Shown here: in pieces, positions 1-13,900 of the stretch | How the letters are laid out: every line of letters begins with the position of its first letter | How positions within the stretch are numbered: position 1 is the stretch's first letter | Source: Mytilisepta virgata | Lineage: Eukaryota > Mollusca > Bivalvia > Mytilida > Mytilidae | Direction: 5' to 3' | Assembly (NCBI GenBank): GCA_028015205.1 | Contig: JAPWFG010000055.1 | Location: 186,001 to 250,000, forward strand | DNA length: 64,000 bases | The notes under the pieces: model-generated | Databases searched by the model: none | The model's input: the letters and a program-made list of their open reading frames with translations, nothing else | Told to the model about the DNA's origin: nothing | Position numbers and translations under genes: made by a program

Positions 1-982
1 ACTACACAAGTTGAAGGTCAAAATGATCCATTAATGATCGTATGAAGGTTCTTTATCATGATTAATAGCTCACCTGTTAGCTATTATCATCACTTTGCAT
101 CTGTTATCATTTTGTGTTAACTTTCAATATTTTTCTTTCAAATCACTTGGCCAAGAGATACCAAACTTGGCAGGTATGTTCATTTGATGGTTCTTTATTA
201 CATTTGTTTATTTGATGCTGATCTGAAGTCAAACAGGTCCAAAAATATGCATTCTGATTTGCTGAAATTTCAAAGAACAATCTTCTTGTCAGATACCACA
301 TGGCCAATGATATTGTTCTGTTGTAAGACTCACTGTCAGGTAATGCCAACAGATTGATCCCAAATATTATGAATGGAAGATGAGGTGATAAACCTTACTA
401 AAGATTTTTTTTTCATTGACAAGAAACCCAGGATGGCAAACAGGAAATGAAATAATTATATATAGGATCATTTGGAAAACACAGAAGCAAATTTTTTCCA
501 GAATCCACTATACATATTGAATGTAGATTATACATTGATTATCAGGTTTATAATTTTGTTACTGATAAGAAGTCCAAACTAGCTACCAACATATGACATA
601 ATTTAAAATAGGACCATATGTGAAATATGTATAAATAGGTTCTTTTGCTTGTCACCTCAGATACGCCAAGTTAGTTTCAATTGGGGCCTTTTCTTGCCCA
701 TTAGTGTTCGGAGAAAAGGTATTTTACATTGAACACTAACAGGAATTTATTTTAAGGATCAGTTACATGAAAGGTACCTTCCAGGAATGGTTAGATAGTT
801 TAAAACGGGATGAGCAATACAGACTCAGGTGAGCCTCCAGTCGGAGATAAAGATTTTGTTCATACTAAAAACATGCTTAATTTAGACAGGAAAAATTTAA
901 TAATATCCATTTTAGGCAGGTTTCAGATTAACACATGTTTCAATCTAAAAACCTATAAAAAATTTTGTAACAATACTTTCAG
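1..982. other. DUOX upstream intron or intergenic DNA
   Basis: No exon I can support. The DUOX exon carrying the start of TM1 must precede 983, but no segment here gives a convincing hydrophobic helix with correct phase. A degraded hairpin-ended element occupies 66-839 (separate entry). Confidence 0.5.
66..839 (+). mobile_element. Family A hairpin-ended element, degraded copy
   Basis: Begins TAGCTCACCTGTTAGCT, followed by TATCATCACTTTGC, and ends near a diverged GAGCAATACAGACTCAGG. These match the two ends of the better copies at 13615-14911 and 27087-28700. The middle has the family's usual phrase about an inexact CTTGGCCAAG followed by ACCAAACTTGG. No coding capacity. Right boundary uncertain. 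Confidence 0.5.
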
Positions 983-3900
983 CAACTATTGGACTGATGA
1001 TTTGTATGGCTAAAGTTAGAGAAAAGAAACTGATGAAAGCTAAACAAAGAATTGCCAAGAAGGAAAAGACTAAAGAACCAAACACTTTTCTAGGTAGTAT
1101 ATATGTAACATATGTATCATGTTGGAGGGGGATTTTTGCAGAAAAATAGATATATGAAAAATAAAAAACTAAGTATGTTGCGAAACAGCTCATGCGACTA
1201 TAGATAACAAGAAAAATAAATGGAAATGATGAGCTGTCAAAAGGGCGTAAAACTGGCTTTCAGTCTTGTTCTGGGTTTCAAAGAGTCAACACCTTTTTAT
1301 TTTTATTTTTATTTTTTACATACTCGTGATCAAGACCATATTGGTCGAAACGTTGAGTATTTTTAACTTTTTAGTTTGTTGTTGTTTTTTACAATTTTAT
1401 ATTTGGTTTTGTTCGACTTGTGTATTTCATACATTTTAGTCGTTTTATGCCCCTTTTGACAGCTCACCATTTCCATTTATTTTTCTTGTTATCTATATAA
1501 AAAATACACCTGTGATCATCCCATCAGAATCGAGGATTCTTATACAAGGTGTAATTATATTTAAAATAATTTTGGATCTTTAGAAATGCATATGTAGGAT
1601 TGTCTTAATCAAGCTAAGCTAACTATAGTGCAACAAACAAAATTTTACACAATACAAGTGTATTTATATTGAAAATTTTGATACAAATTGTAAGAACAAA
1701 AAATTCCTCAAAAAGTTTTGAAGTAAGATTTTTGAATTTTCAGTGTAACAGAAATTAAGGAGTACAAAAAGTTTAATTCTAAAAGTATTAGATTTGATGA
1801 ATTCTTTAATTTTGTTGATTTTATTGAAGAGAAAGATATATTTTGCCCATTAGGATTTTAGAATGTAGTTGTATCTGAAATAAAGGTTGAATTTGATATT
1901 TACAATTTAACCACTACAAACTGTTGATAATTTTTACTGCATTGCAAAATCATCATTGGAAAACTAATTTGTTTTATCAAGGAGCCACTAGCCAAATTTT
2001 GATTTACATGAGAAAACTAATTACCCTTAGAATCAGCCAAGTTCTTACAATACATGTTTTTGATCAGTGTTTATATTCAGTATCAAGCTTAATATTTAAT
2101 GAAAATTAGATCTTGAATATTTAACAAAATCATTTATTATGTAGAATTTTTCATATCTGATATTTTCTGAAGTAAGATTTTTTGTAACTGTAATATTCAG
2201 TTAGATTTAAAATTAATTAAACAAAATTTATATGTTATTATTATTTTTTAGAACAGCATTAAATTAAGAATGATAATGTATCATATGAAACACTTGGAAC
2301 ATTGTATTGAATTTCAGTCTCTGTTAACATCTCTTGTGACGTATTTCATTTGTCGAAAGCAAATATATTTTTTTCCAGTTCTAAATAAACATTTAAACTT
2401 TTGTCAGAGCAAAGTATTTACTTAAAATGAGGTAACTGTCATAATTTGTAAAAAAAAGATATTTAGCTTCTTCTGTAAATAGTTGCTTTCAGTGGGCACA
2501 TGCAAATGCATATGTGATAACTAGATCAGTCATGTATAATCTAACACTGCTGCAGTAATCAATGAGATTCTTGCCCATTTCACCAACACAAACTTCTCCA
2601 ATGTCATAATTATATGGTCAAATAATTCTACTTTCCTTTAGATTTACATGTTTTATTTTTTGCATCATAGAAGAAACAGGTACTTTTATTTGTCAAAAAT
2701 TCAAAACCAGATACGTATATTTAACTTTCGTTGAGAAATCCTTCTTTTTCACTTGTTCCTTTGTGCTAAACTCGTGAAAAGACAGCAAGTTGTAAAGGTA
2801 ATCACGATCTTCAATTTGGAAGTTTGTTAGGGTCCATTAATCTTTTGTGTGGAGTATTAATTCAGCGAGATTTTGTATATTATTCAGTAAATTTGTATTG
2901 GGATTAAACTTCATACTTACATTTCTCCAGCTATTGAGTGGATGGGTCCAAATGATGGAGAGAGAAATGTCAAAATCAAATTTGATGACAATAGGAAGAA
3001 AATTCATGTTTATGATCGACGTGGCAAGCCGCTTCGCATGATTGATCTGAGAAGTCAAGAGAACAAGCAAGTGGATAAAATACACATATGGATATCAGAA
3101 GATACGGGGACGGTAGTATCCATCAGAGCTGAAGGAGAAATTGATTTAGTAAGTGTTTATTTGATTTTTTTTTCCAGAAAAGTAAGTCACTTATACATGT
3201 AGATATTTCAATACAAAATATCAACCTGATTGTAACGTTGCATTTTTTATCTTTTATGCATATATATTTTATAAAATTCGTTATTGAACAGATATATAAT
3301 GGCTGGGAGGGGTATATGTAAAAGATTATTTTTGGAACAGCATTAAATTAAGACGACAGTCAGCAAAATTTCCCTAGCCATCAGACTTGTATTATTTGCA
3401 TATTTCCCTCCCAGCCATTCTATATCTGTTTAATAACACCGAATATTAAGAAGATATTAATGAAGTTACTTACATGTGATGTTGATCCAGTGGGCTAAAT
3501 AAGAAGGAAGAAAAAAACGCAGTACCAAATCTTTGTAGCACGCCGCCTGCGTCTCCAACAACCGACATTTTGATTTATTTAATTTTTGCAACAACTTATG
3601 AAGAGAGATCACACTCGAAGTGTTCCAAATTGATTTTTGGCACACTTAGAGTCTCAATGGTAATATAAACACAACAAAGAGCCAGGATGTTCTGACTGGG
3701 TACAGATTCTGAACAGTGGTAGGGTTATTCTGGCTTTCCTGACACTCTTGGCCCAGTTGTTCAAATGATAACCACAATTTTCAGTTTCAGATTGTTGCTT
3801 CCTTATTTATGACTGAGGACTGAAAATTTTATGATGGTTTAATTCTATGACTTTGTGTGTCCATGCAAAATTCTGTAAAGGAATATTACTTAACAATCTA

Positions 3901-4948
3901 ATAATTGAAAGTGAAAAAAGTGACTAACTTTTGAACAACTGGGCCCTGGTGTATAAAACATATTAATAAAAGCCCAAAAAATATGATTACCAACAAGGTG
4001 ACTGCTTGCTTAACTGCAGTACATAATTTAGATACCAGCAACCACAACAAATGATTAAACTTATTCAATTTTTTCTTTATATTTTCTTGAATTTGCAATG
4101 ATTTAGTTCAAAATGAATTATTATTTTAGCTACTGAGGTTTATTGATGCTATGGAAAGACAGGAGTTTATCCAGAAATTACAAACATTTTTAGAAAGTAT
4201 ACAAATCTCACTACAGAAAGTTAACTTTAAGGAGGAGGTTATAAAGAAAAATGCTACAACCAGGGAACAAAGACAGAAACTACTGAATAAATTCTTTAGA
4301 ATTGTTTGTTTACAGGTAATTTTTAGCTCACCTGGACCATAGGGCCCATGTGAGCTGTTGCCATCAATTGTCATTCGTTGTCTTCCAACTTCCTTTGGCA
4401 TAAACTTTCCATTAGAGATCTTCTCCTCTGACACCACTGGGCCAATTGGAGCCAAACTTTGGTGAAATGGGTTCTTGAATGGCCCCTTTCCAAAATTATG
4501 TCCGCCATTTCTGACTTCCAACCAACATGGCTGCTGTTACTAAAAATATAAAACTGGTGGATGAAAAGTTGTCAGCAATGGTTCTTAGGTCGTTGATTCT
4601 CAAATTGAATTAAGGTGATCCATAGAGGCTCCTGGGAGCCTCTAGTTCAAAGTAATTATCCATGATAGAAATTTTGCCTAAATTATTGATAAAAATCCTT
4701 GAAAACACTTATAAAATTAGTTTTCAGTTTAAAAAAAAGGATTGATAGTTAGGTATACTTATCCATCCCTCTTTAAAAATAAATTTCAAAATTTCCTTTT
4801 GGATTTCGAAGCAATTAACTTGTTTGGGCCTACGTGCATTTACACAATAATTAGAAACTTAATTGTAGACACAACATTATGATTAAAACATTTAAAATAT
4901 TCTTTACTCATAAACTTTTCTTTTTGAACTGAATTTGTTTTTTTATTT

Positions 4949-4979
<31 letters not shown>

Positions 4980-7900
4980 TGGGGGGAAGGAGACCTGTAT
5001 CAAATCAAATCAAAGTATTCACTTCTATTTGCCGGTTATTGATATAATTCAATGTGTAAATATTGACAGTTAGCCTTCATACATTTCCTTATACTTTATT
5101 TAGGCTTTTAAGCACACAGATATGAAGAATATTGATGTTGGAGTACTTGATATAGACACATCTAAAAGGATCGCTGACATACAACTGACAAGAACAGAAT
5201 TTGCCGAGGCCTTACAACTGAAACCCACATCCCTATTTGTCAGAAATATGTTTGTACTGGTTGATGCCGACAAATCTGGATTCATCAGCTTTAAAGAATT
5301 CTTGGATTTCTTTATTGTGTTATCGTCAGGTACATATGTATGCCCAAAATTTTAATTTTTTTCTAAAATTTTTGATGTGATATTTCATTTTCTTGATCTA
5401 TCAAAAAGATGCAAAAGACATTTTTCCAAGTGAAATTACTATTTCCCAGAAATCACTCTGTTTATTGAATGTTTAACTGAAATTCCTGATTAATTCTTGA
5501 CTACAGTTTTGTGTAAAGGTTGTGCTTTTTACCTGATTTTCCAACTGAATGGTTGGTTGACAAGTGGGCAGTTGGGCAGCTCCAAATAGTAATAAAGGAA
5601 ATGAAGAATCATGGAAATTCAATGATATTTATCTAATGTTCAAATTTATAATCTCCCCCAACTTCCCCTGTTTGCCAAACTTTACAGATTATGCTGTTTT
5701 AATCAAAATCCTAGATTTGTGACACAGGTATTTGTTGGACTTGATAACATAAAAAAATGACATGTCTGATAAGGTCAAACATCCAAAATTTCATTTTTAT
5801 GGAATTAGAATTTTGAAGTATAAAAACTTTAGTAGGATTCTAGATCACCAACTTTCCTGGGGTAAAAATTTTCACTCAACATGCCTTTATGTATAATGTG
5901 TTGTAATAGAGGAATATTTAATTGACAGATGATGGGGAGAGTAAAGTAGAACTGATGTTTAATATGTATGATACGGCCAAACGAGGTGTCTTATCACAGA
6001 AACAATTTGCCTTGATGATTAAGTAAGTACATGTAAATGAAAGTGTATTATTTTGTTTTCCCATTAAAGTACTGTTTTCTGATATTTGAGTTGGTGATGT
6101 AGGTATTTTTGTTTTCTGATATTTGAAGTTGGTGATGTATTATGGGATGATGGTATGCAAATTTGTTAGTTTGAACTCACCATAAAAATAAATAGATAAG
6201 GCCAATTTAACTTTTAAAATATGTAAGTTTTTATCTACATGTATCTTGACCAAGAAAGATTGCACAGTTGGAGAATCGTGTAGTTTTTGTGGAATTGTAA
6301 CAAAAATTATGCAGATTATATCATGAAAAAATGTATTTTAATATCATTTTTCAGGAAGGAACATGAAAAATTATAGAACGTGTAATGGAAAAAAAGGTGT
6401 TTGACAAGTTTTTGAGTAGCACAACGGGGATAAAATGTATTGATACATTTTAACTGATTATTGGAATCACCTTCCCTGGTTTTTAAATTTTATTCCTGCA
6501 ATAAACACTTTTATCTGGTCATCTGCATGAAATTAATTGCCTAAGTGTATTTACAAATCATTTGAATAATATAATATTATTGTAACATTGTACATATATA
6601 TTACATTGTCCGGTATGCATTAATGGAGATATAGCCATAGTTAGAGGTCAGGGGAGGAATAACTTCAAAGTTTCCTTAAAACCATCGCTACAGAACTTAC
6701 ATGAAATTAAATACAATTGTGCATAAAATTTGGTATCGTAGAAATATAAATTTTATTATAAAATGTTTCATGTGTAATTAATAATGTAAGCATGAAAAAG
6801 TCAAGAAAATTTATTGGACAACCAGTTGGTAAAGAAATTTTTCAATCAAATTTTGGTTAATGGCATGCTTCTATAACTTTCTTCCTGTAGATCTTTGCTT
6901 GAGTTATCAGATTCTTCACTGGAAAGTCGTGAACTAGATCAGTTGGTAAAATCCATGTATAGAACGGCCGGTGTTAGAGAAGGAAGCGAAATGACCTTGG
7001 ACGATTTTAAGAGAATCTTTGCATCAAAAGAATATGCTTCTACACTGGAAAAAGCCACATTAAATTTGGATGGTAATCTATTAAAATGAAATTATATGAG
7101 ATAAACATCATTGTGACAGCATCTGTTAATTTTATCTGTAATCAAATATTTCTAGCGTTTGTCATCAATCCTGCAGCAGTGAAATCCTTCTGGGAAAGCA
7201 CTTGTTCACAAACAAAATCAACAGAAATTAACAATTAACTTCATATACATGTATGTACCAGTTTCCATGTTTTATTATATTGATTGCTGCATATGATTCT
7301 GTTTTTGGCAGGACAAATTAATAAAGTCATTTTTTACTTCATTTGAACACATTTTTCAAAGCTGAGAAAGTACCATCATCTTTGCTTATTTTGTAATGTG
7401 GGGGAGGGTGAGAATCAATTAGTTTTGTGTCGGGTTGTAATAACTTTATGATTTTGATAGGTATTAGTATGCCAAAGGACAATCAGGCAAAATCTGGAAC
7501 TGGATCTAGAATGACTCTGAAAGCTAGAGGATCTACCATTGCAAGGGGATATAATACTATGTAAGTTTGAAACTGATAAGTGTCTTGATATAGTATTTAG
7601 AAATGTTGAGTAAAGCTGACATTAGAAAATTCCACGTGTTAGTTTTTACCGGATTTTTTATCAGTTAAAAAGTCCACTTATTAATTTGGCAGGGTATGGC
7701 ACAGTGACTGGGGTCTGGGCAGACAGGTTCAAACAAAAGAAAAAACTGAATTTTCTGTTACTCAGACAGTCCCTTTTTGTCATTTTTTATATTCTATTCC
7801 GTTTTGACACTAGTATAGCCTGAATTTTTATAGTTTTTTGCAATGTTTCTGGTTTTAGATGTTTTTTTCGAGGAAAGAGAAGAAAACATACAAAAATGGG

Positions 7901-10900
7901 TTTCTATACACATGTAGTCAAAAATATTAATTCTATATAAATAGTAGGTTTTTATATATATCATAATTGTAATTTACAAAAATTTTCAAATTTAACCATT
8001 CTGAATTCTGATATTGCAAAGATAAATAAAAAAAAAACATTGGTCACTGTTGAAGGAAGAGAAATACTTGGCCAATTTTAGAGTTTACTAGCATGGTATG
8101 AGGTCACATGTATAGTCTACCCATTTTCTATTGTGTACAGATATTTTGCTGACCGAAGATATTTTTGTATTAACTATGACATAATGTGATCTCCTCAGAA
8201 ATTGTTAGTAGCATTATGGTAAAAAATTTACATACAGAAGGTTTGTAACGAATCATTCTAAGAATGAAATAAAAGAATTTATACAAGTATGGCCAATATT
8301 GCTTAGTTAAAATATAATTTTGCAGGAAACCAGGAATGAAGAACTTAAGCGTAAAGAGACAACAGAGTGTTGTTACTGTTCCGACTCAATTATCCATGTA
8401 TCCAAAGACGCCTTTCGGACAACATTGGTACAGCTTTACTCAGTGGGTGGCAACTTACCATTTACAAATCTTTTGGTTATCCCTTTATACATTTGTCCTA
8501 ATTGGAATATTTGTTGAAAGAGCAGTGTGTAAGTATAGCCAACTTCTTGGATAGTATGTCTCCCACATCACTCACAAACATCAGATCTCTTGGTGAAAAA
8601 AATTCTTCAATTTAGACTTTGTGCATTTCAGATAATGAGCAGGTATGTCCTAAAAATTCAAAATTTTCGAAGCAAATTTGAACTTGTCCATCAAAGCACA
8701 TTTGGAATGATATCATATTTAATGAAAAAATCAGTTTTCAGTTCATTTGGGACATATAGTAGACAACCATGTTACATGTATTTGTAAACATTTAAGTGTT
8801 GCTTGTATATACAGATATCAAATTATGACTGCATGTCAGAGACTTCCTTGCTGGAAATTTTGTTAAAAAATTATGATGAGGTCTTGTGCTATGTGATAAG
8901 TTATCTCCCCTTTCAGACATTATTTTTAGTGAATTTTGTTGAATAATTTCTCACTACTGATGCTTGTGATATTTGAAAATATAAAAGTAAATGCACATTC
9001 AAACATGCATAGTAAGTATAATTATTAGCATATTTATTTTTATACGACCACAAATACATGTAATATTTAAAAAAATATTTTTGTTGTTCAATATTTTCCA
9101 GATTATTCATTTGAAAGAGAACATGCGGGATTAAGACGTTTAGCAGGATATGGTGTGACAACAACCAGAGGTGCAGCCAGCGCTATGATGTTTACATATG
9201 CGTCACTTCTTGTAACCATGAGTCGTAACACAATCACATTCTTCAGAGAGACATTCTTACACAGATTTTTTCCATGGGACGCCATGCACTTTTTCCACAA
9301 GTATATAGCTGCTCTGGCACTGTTTTTTACAGGTAATGTAGAATTTCCATTTTCAAGCAGTTAAAAATGATTCAAACATGGATAAAGATTGATTTGTGTT
9401 ACATTTTTACCATCAAGAAGTTCAAGTTAGCAGAAACATAAAATTTGGATATATGGTTAATTTAAAGGAGCAGTTGACCAATACCTTAATGGAACATAAT
9501 AACAGGAACATATAATTTTATACATGTCAGTCATTCAAAAACTAAGAACAGTTGTATGGATGCATATTTTAATATTTTGTAAACAAGATTTTTTTGTATG
9601 TAGGTGTTTTATAATGCATTACAGGTGGAATCTGAATTTTTGCTGGTTGAATTTTTTAAAAAATATTAAGTCTTGGAGTTACATATTTTACTGAAAATTG
9701 GGGGTTGCACTGAGATTTTCTCTAAATACCTGCATATATTCTAATGATTTGTGGTTTGTGGGTGTATTAGTTACAGATCACTGTCACATTTGGTTCTGAC
9801 AGAATTTCAGCCCTTGTACATAATAAGTTGACTGAATATAGTGGTTTTATAGACTTTTTAGCTCACCTGGTCTATAGGCAATGTGAGCTTATGTCATCAC
9901 TTTCTGTCCTTTGTCCATGGTCCATAAACTTTTCATATTTTGATCTCCTCTAAAACTACTTTGCCAATTGTAACCAAACTAGGTAGGAAAGATGTATGGA
10001 AGGACCTCTACAAAAAATCCACCTTTGCTTCTGAATGGATGAACAACAGTCACCAGAGGCCATTTCTGATTTTGATCTCAAAATCTACTCCTCTGAAACT
10101 ACATTATGAAAGGTTTTGAAACTTCACAGGATTAATGACAGCAATACCCTCCAAAAACGATCCAATGCTCAATGTTTCCTTGGAAACCATGAGAGAAAGG
10201 ACTTTTTTGTCATTTGCTTAGGAAATAATGGGCAGACTATAACTAAACTTTGCAGGAATGATGTATGGAATGGATGTATTGGAAATCAATAAAATATATT
10301 TGCATTCTATGCATCAACATTTGTACCATAGAATAGTTTTAACTGTTATTATGCTAAATAAGTTATTCACACTTTTTTTAGGTCAAAGGTAAAATGTCAA
10401 GGTCATTCTGACATTTTGTGTTTCTTTAACAGCCTTGTAGATCTTTACAACTTGGCTAACATTTTCAAATGGGCTAATAGAAGCCAGGTGAGCAATACAG
10501 GCTCAGTCTTATAACACCTCAGCATGTTTAATAGACATTTTGTTTGTAGGTGAAGAATGATCAGTTACATACCAAGATTGCATTTCGTTTGAATGGTCTT
10601 ATTTTTAACAGAATTATATCCATTTAACAAAGAAAGTTTCTTGAAAATCACAGTTTTATGGAATGAAAATTACTGCAGAACAAATTTTGACATGCTAGGT
10701 GTAATTGTCATCAGATTCCCAGTGTAAAGATATGTGAAAACTAGATAATCCTCATGCAGTGAAATTCCCCTAAACGGCCACTCTGAAAACCGGATTCCTC
10801 CGCAAGCTGAAGGTCTGGAATTTACACCTATATTTTCAAGTGAAAATATCCTCCAAAAACCGGCCCGTCTGAATTCCAAATACCGGAGAAATGCCTTTGG

Positions 10901-13900
10901 ATATTTCAATTTATTTACTTCCAGTCAGATTTTCAATCAGATACGGAACCTCTCAAAACTAGCACCTCTGAAAACTGGCCAATTTCTACGGTCCCATAGC
11001 TGTTCGGTTTACAGAGGTTTCAATGTACATGTATTTTGGGATGGATTAGAAAACATTATGAATTTCATTAACAATCAAATATTATTTTTGGTATTTATTG
11101 ATGTGTTTTTCATTTTCAGTGGTACATGCTGTTGGACATGGAATCAACTTATATCACATATCTACACAGGCATCTGGTGATCTTAATTGTTACTTCAGGG
11201 AATATTTTAGAGCGTAAGTACCTGAAAAATATTTAAATCAGTGCTCAAATCTGCCCTAAATTGAAGGTCTGGCCACCCTTGGTGCCTTGAATGCCACCCA
11301 CCCTTGGTTCCTCAAATGCCACCCTTCTGTCCTTAGAGTCCCAAATATGTGCCCCTCTGTCCTACAAATAAAAAAGGTTGGTACTGTTTTCATTAAATTG
11401 AAAAAATCAATTTAAAATTGTTACTTGTTTAGTACCTGAAAACGTGAATCCAACATTATACATGTTCAGGCTTAAGTACCAGAATGTATGTATCTAACAG
11501 AATCAAATCATTGCTTTAAGGGAATACAATTTAGAGCATAAGTTTCTGAAAGCATGCGTCCAACAGATTATTGGTAAAATTTATGAGTGATTTAAAATCA
11601 CACAAACACACAGCGCAATAGTTTGTTTGTATGTTATTTGCGTAATGTCCAGAAGCAAATAATTCGTGCTTCAGGACAAGAACCAGATAAAAAATTAATA
11701 AAACACACAAATTGAGGTAGGACACTAGACAAAGAGGAACCAATTTTTACTGCCACATGAAAAGGATGGATTGTAAGGCAGGGTTTTATTATTTAGACTC
11801 TGGCACGGGAATTAGCTTACTCTTTTTAGAAAACTACAGAAGGGGTGTTAAGCATGCATTGAATATGGCATTCTACAATTACGTTACCAACTATAGTCTG
11901 CGGGTTGAGCTCCGTGATCCTGTGCAATGGTGAATGAATGAGATTTTTCAGTCACAGACTGTAGGTTTTTGTTGTTTACTTTCACAATTAGTTATTCTCT
12001 TTATTATAAATGAAATAAGAAAATATAATGGTTTATATCTTTTATTGTGGCCCATTGCTATATTTATGTAGTTCCTAGAACTAGATATAACTTTTCCATT
12101 GAATAGTGAAACATGAGAAATTTTTTCATTGAGGAATAACAGCATTTCATTAATTAGAATTTCTCAAGAGGTGTCAAGATAATCTTATTTCAATGGTTTT
12201 TGTCGAGCCTGCGACTTAAGTCGCTGAAAACTCAACATAGGGATAGTGATCCGGCGGCATTAACTCACTTCTTAAAAGCATTATAGTTTAGAAGGTGGAA
12301 GTCCTGGATGCTTTATACTTTGTATATAGATGCCTTATATTACGAAGTTTCCGTCTGTCATATGTACATTGTCCTTGATTTCATTTTCATAGTTCAGTGA
12401 CTACTTGAAAAAAAAGTTTTTTTTTGTAATCTTAATTTCTCTCATATTATGATTAATAGAAGAACTATATTTGGTATGTGCGTACCTTACAAGGTCCTCA
12501 TCCCCGTCAGACAGTTTTCAGTTGACCTCGACCCCATTTCAAGGATCCGTGAACAAAGTTAAGTTTTGATGGTCAAGTCCATATCTCAGATACTATAAGC
12601 AATAGGTCTAGTATATTTGGTGTATGGAAGGATTGTAAGGTGTACATGTCCAACTGGCAGGTGTCATATGACCTTGACCTCATTTTCATGGTTCAGTGGT
12701 TATAGTTAAGTTTTTGTGTTTTGGCCTGTTTTTCGAATACTGTATGCAATAGGTCTACTATATTTGGTATATGGTAGGATTGTAAGGTGTACATGTCCAA
12801 CTGGCAGGTGTCATATGACCTTGACCTCATTTTCATGGTTCAGTGGTTATAGTTAAGTTTTTGTGTTTTGGCCTGTTTGCAATATGTCTAATAGCATTTA
12901 CTTTCATTAGAAATAACACGACAGGCGAAACATTTTTGTATGTCCACTCTTGTTTTCCTAAAAGTTCTTGAATGTTCTTGAAACTCAGGTGTATAATACT
13001 AAAAAATAAATTATAGTCACATATTTAATATTTCTCAAAGAATTATATTGTTCAGAATAGTAAATGATTTATTAACATGACTTTTATCAATAGATTTTAG
13101 AAGTGAGGTTGTTGAACACACCTAATAAACATAATTGATATACTATTATTTGTGTTTTTCAGTACAGATGTTTTAGCATCATTTCAATATTGGACCTACA
13201 ATACAATTACAGGTGTGTTTATTGAGTTGATTTTACAGTGGTTAATCATATAATCGTGTGTTTTGCCATATTAATATGTAACAATTCAGAAATTAAATAC
13301 CAGTTTATTTTAAACATGTATGTTGATTTTGTAATAACACACAATTTGATTATGGTTAAATATTTAAATGAAGATTAATACTAGATCAGGAATTCCAAAG
13401 TATCAACATTTGCCGAATATGTCCTATATTTTTTTGGGAAAAATTTTATTGTATGAAGAATTCTATCATATAAAATGAAAATAATTGTTTAAAGCTACAA
13501 AAACAGTTTACACTACGATGAAAAAAAAAATTTTTACAAGATTTTTGTTAAATTTAAGGGAACATCTGAAATATTTTGAAATTTATGGAGTAAAAGTTGT
13601 GTAGTGTTATTTTTTAGCTCACCTGGACCAAAGGTCCATGTGAGCTTTTACCATCACTTGGCGTCCGTCGTCGTCGTCTGTTAACAATTTTTCAAACGTT
13701 AACTCGTCCGACACCATAAGTCCAATTGCAACCAAACTTCGTACAGTTGTTTATTGGTATATGTGCTACAAAACTATTGTTTGGATTTTTGATTCGTAAA
13801 AAAACATGGCCGCCATGGCTAAAAATAGAACATAGGGGTAAATTGCAGTTTTTTGCAAATAACTCAAAAACCATAACAGATATCAAAATTCTGGCAGAGG

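Larger units (their letters stand above)
983..4315 (+). other. DUOX: DUOX exons: TM1 end and PH-like cytosolic region
   Basis: Three exons (983-1093, 2931-3148, 4130-4315). The first opens in the last third of a membrane helix (TIGLMICMA) and runs into a Lys/Arg-rich stretch ([13 protein letters not shown]), the usual positive-inside end of DUOX TM1. The second begins [11 protein letters not shown], matching the vertebrate EWPGPKE position, and continues as the PH-like fold. The third ([13 protein letters not shown] to RIVCLQ) is the helical link to the EF-hands. The start of TM1 should be in an exon left of 983; I could not identify it in 1-982. Confidence 0.85.

Noticed and set aside
663..828. 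Two possible upstream DUOX exons (663-717 and about 756-828)
   Set aside because: Both have AG and GT borders and an open frame, but neither gives a membrane helix or a match to DUOX, and the second coincides with a repeat end.
4126..4521. 131-codon minus-strand frame
   Set aside because: Antisense to a DUOX exon and a family A element.
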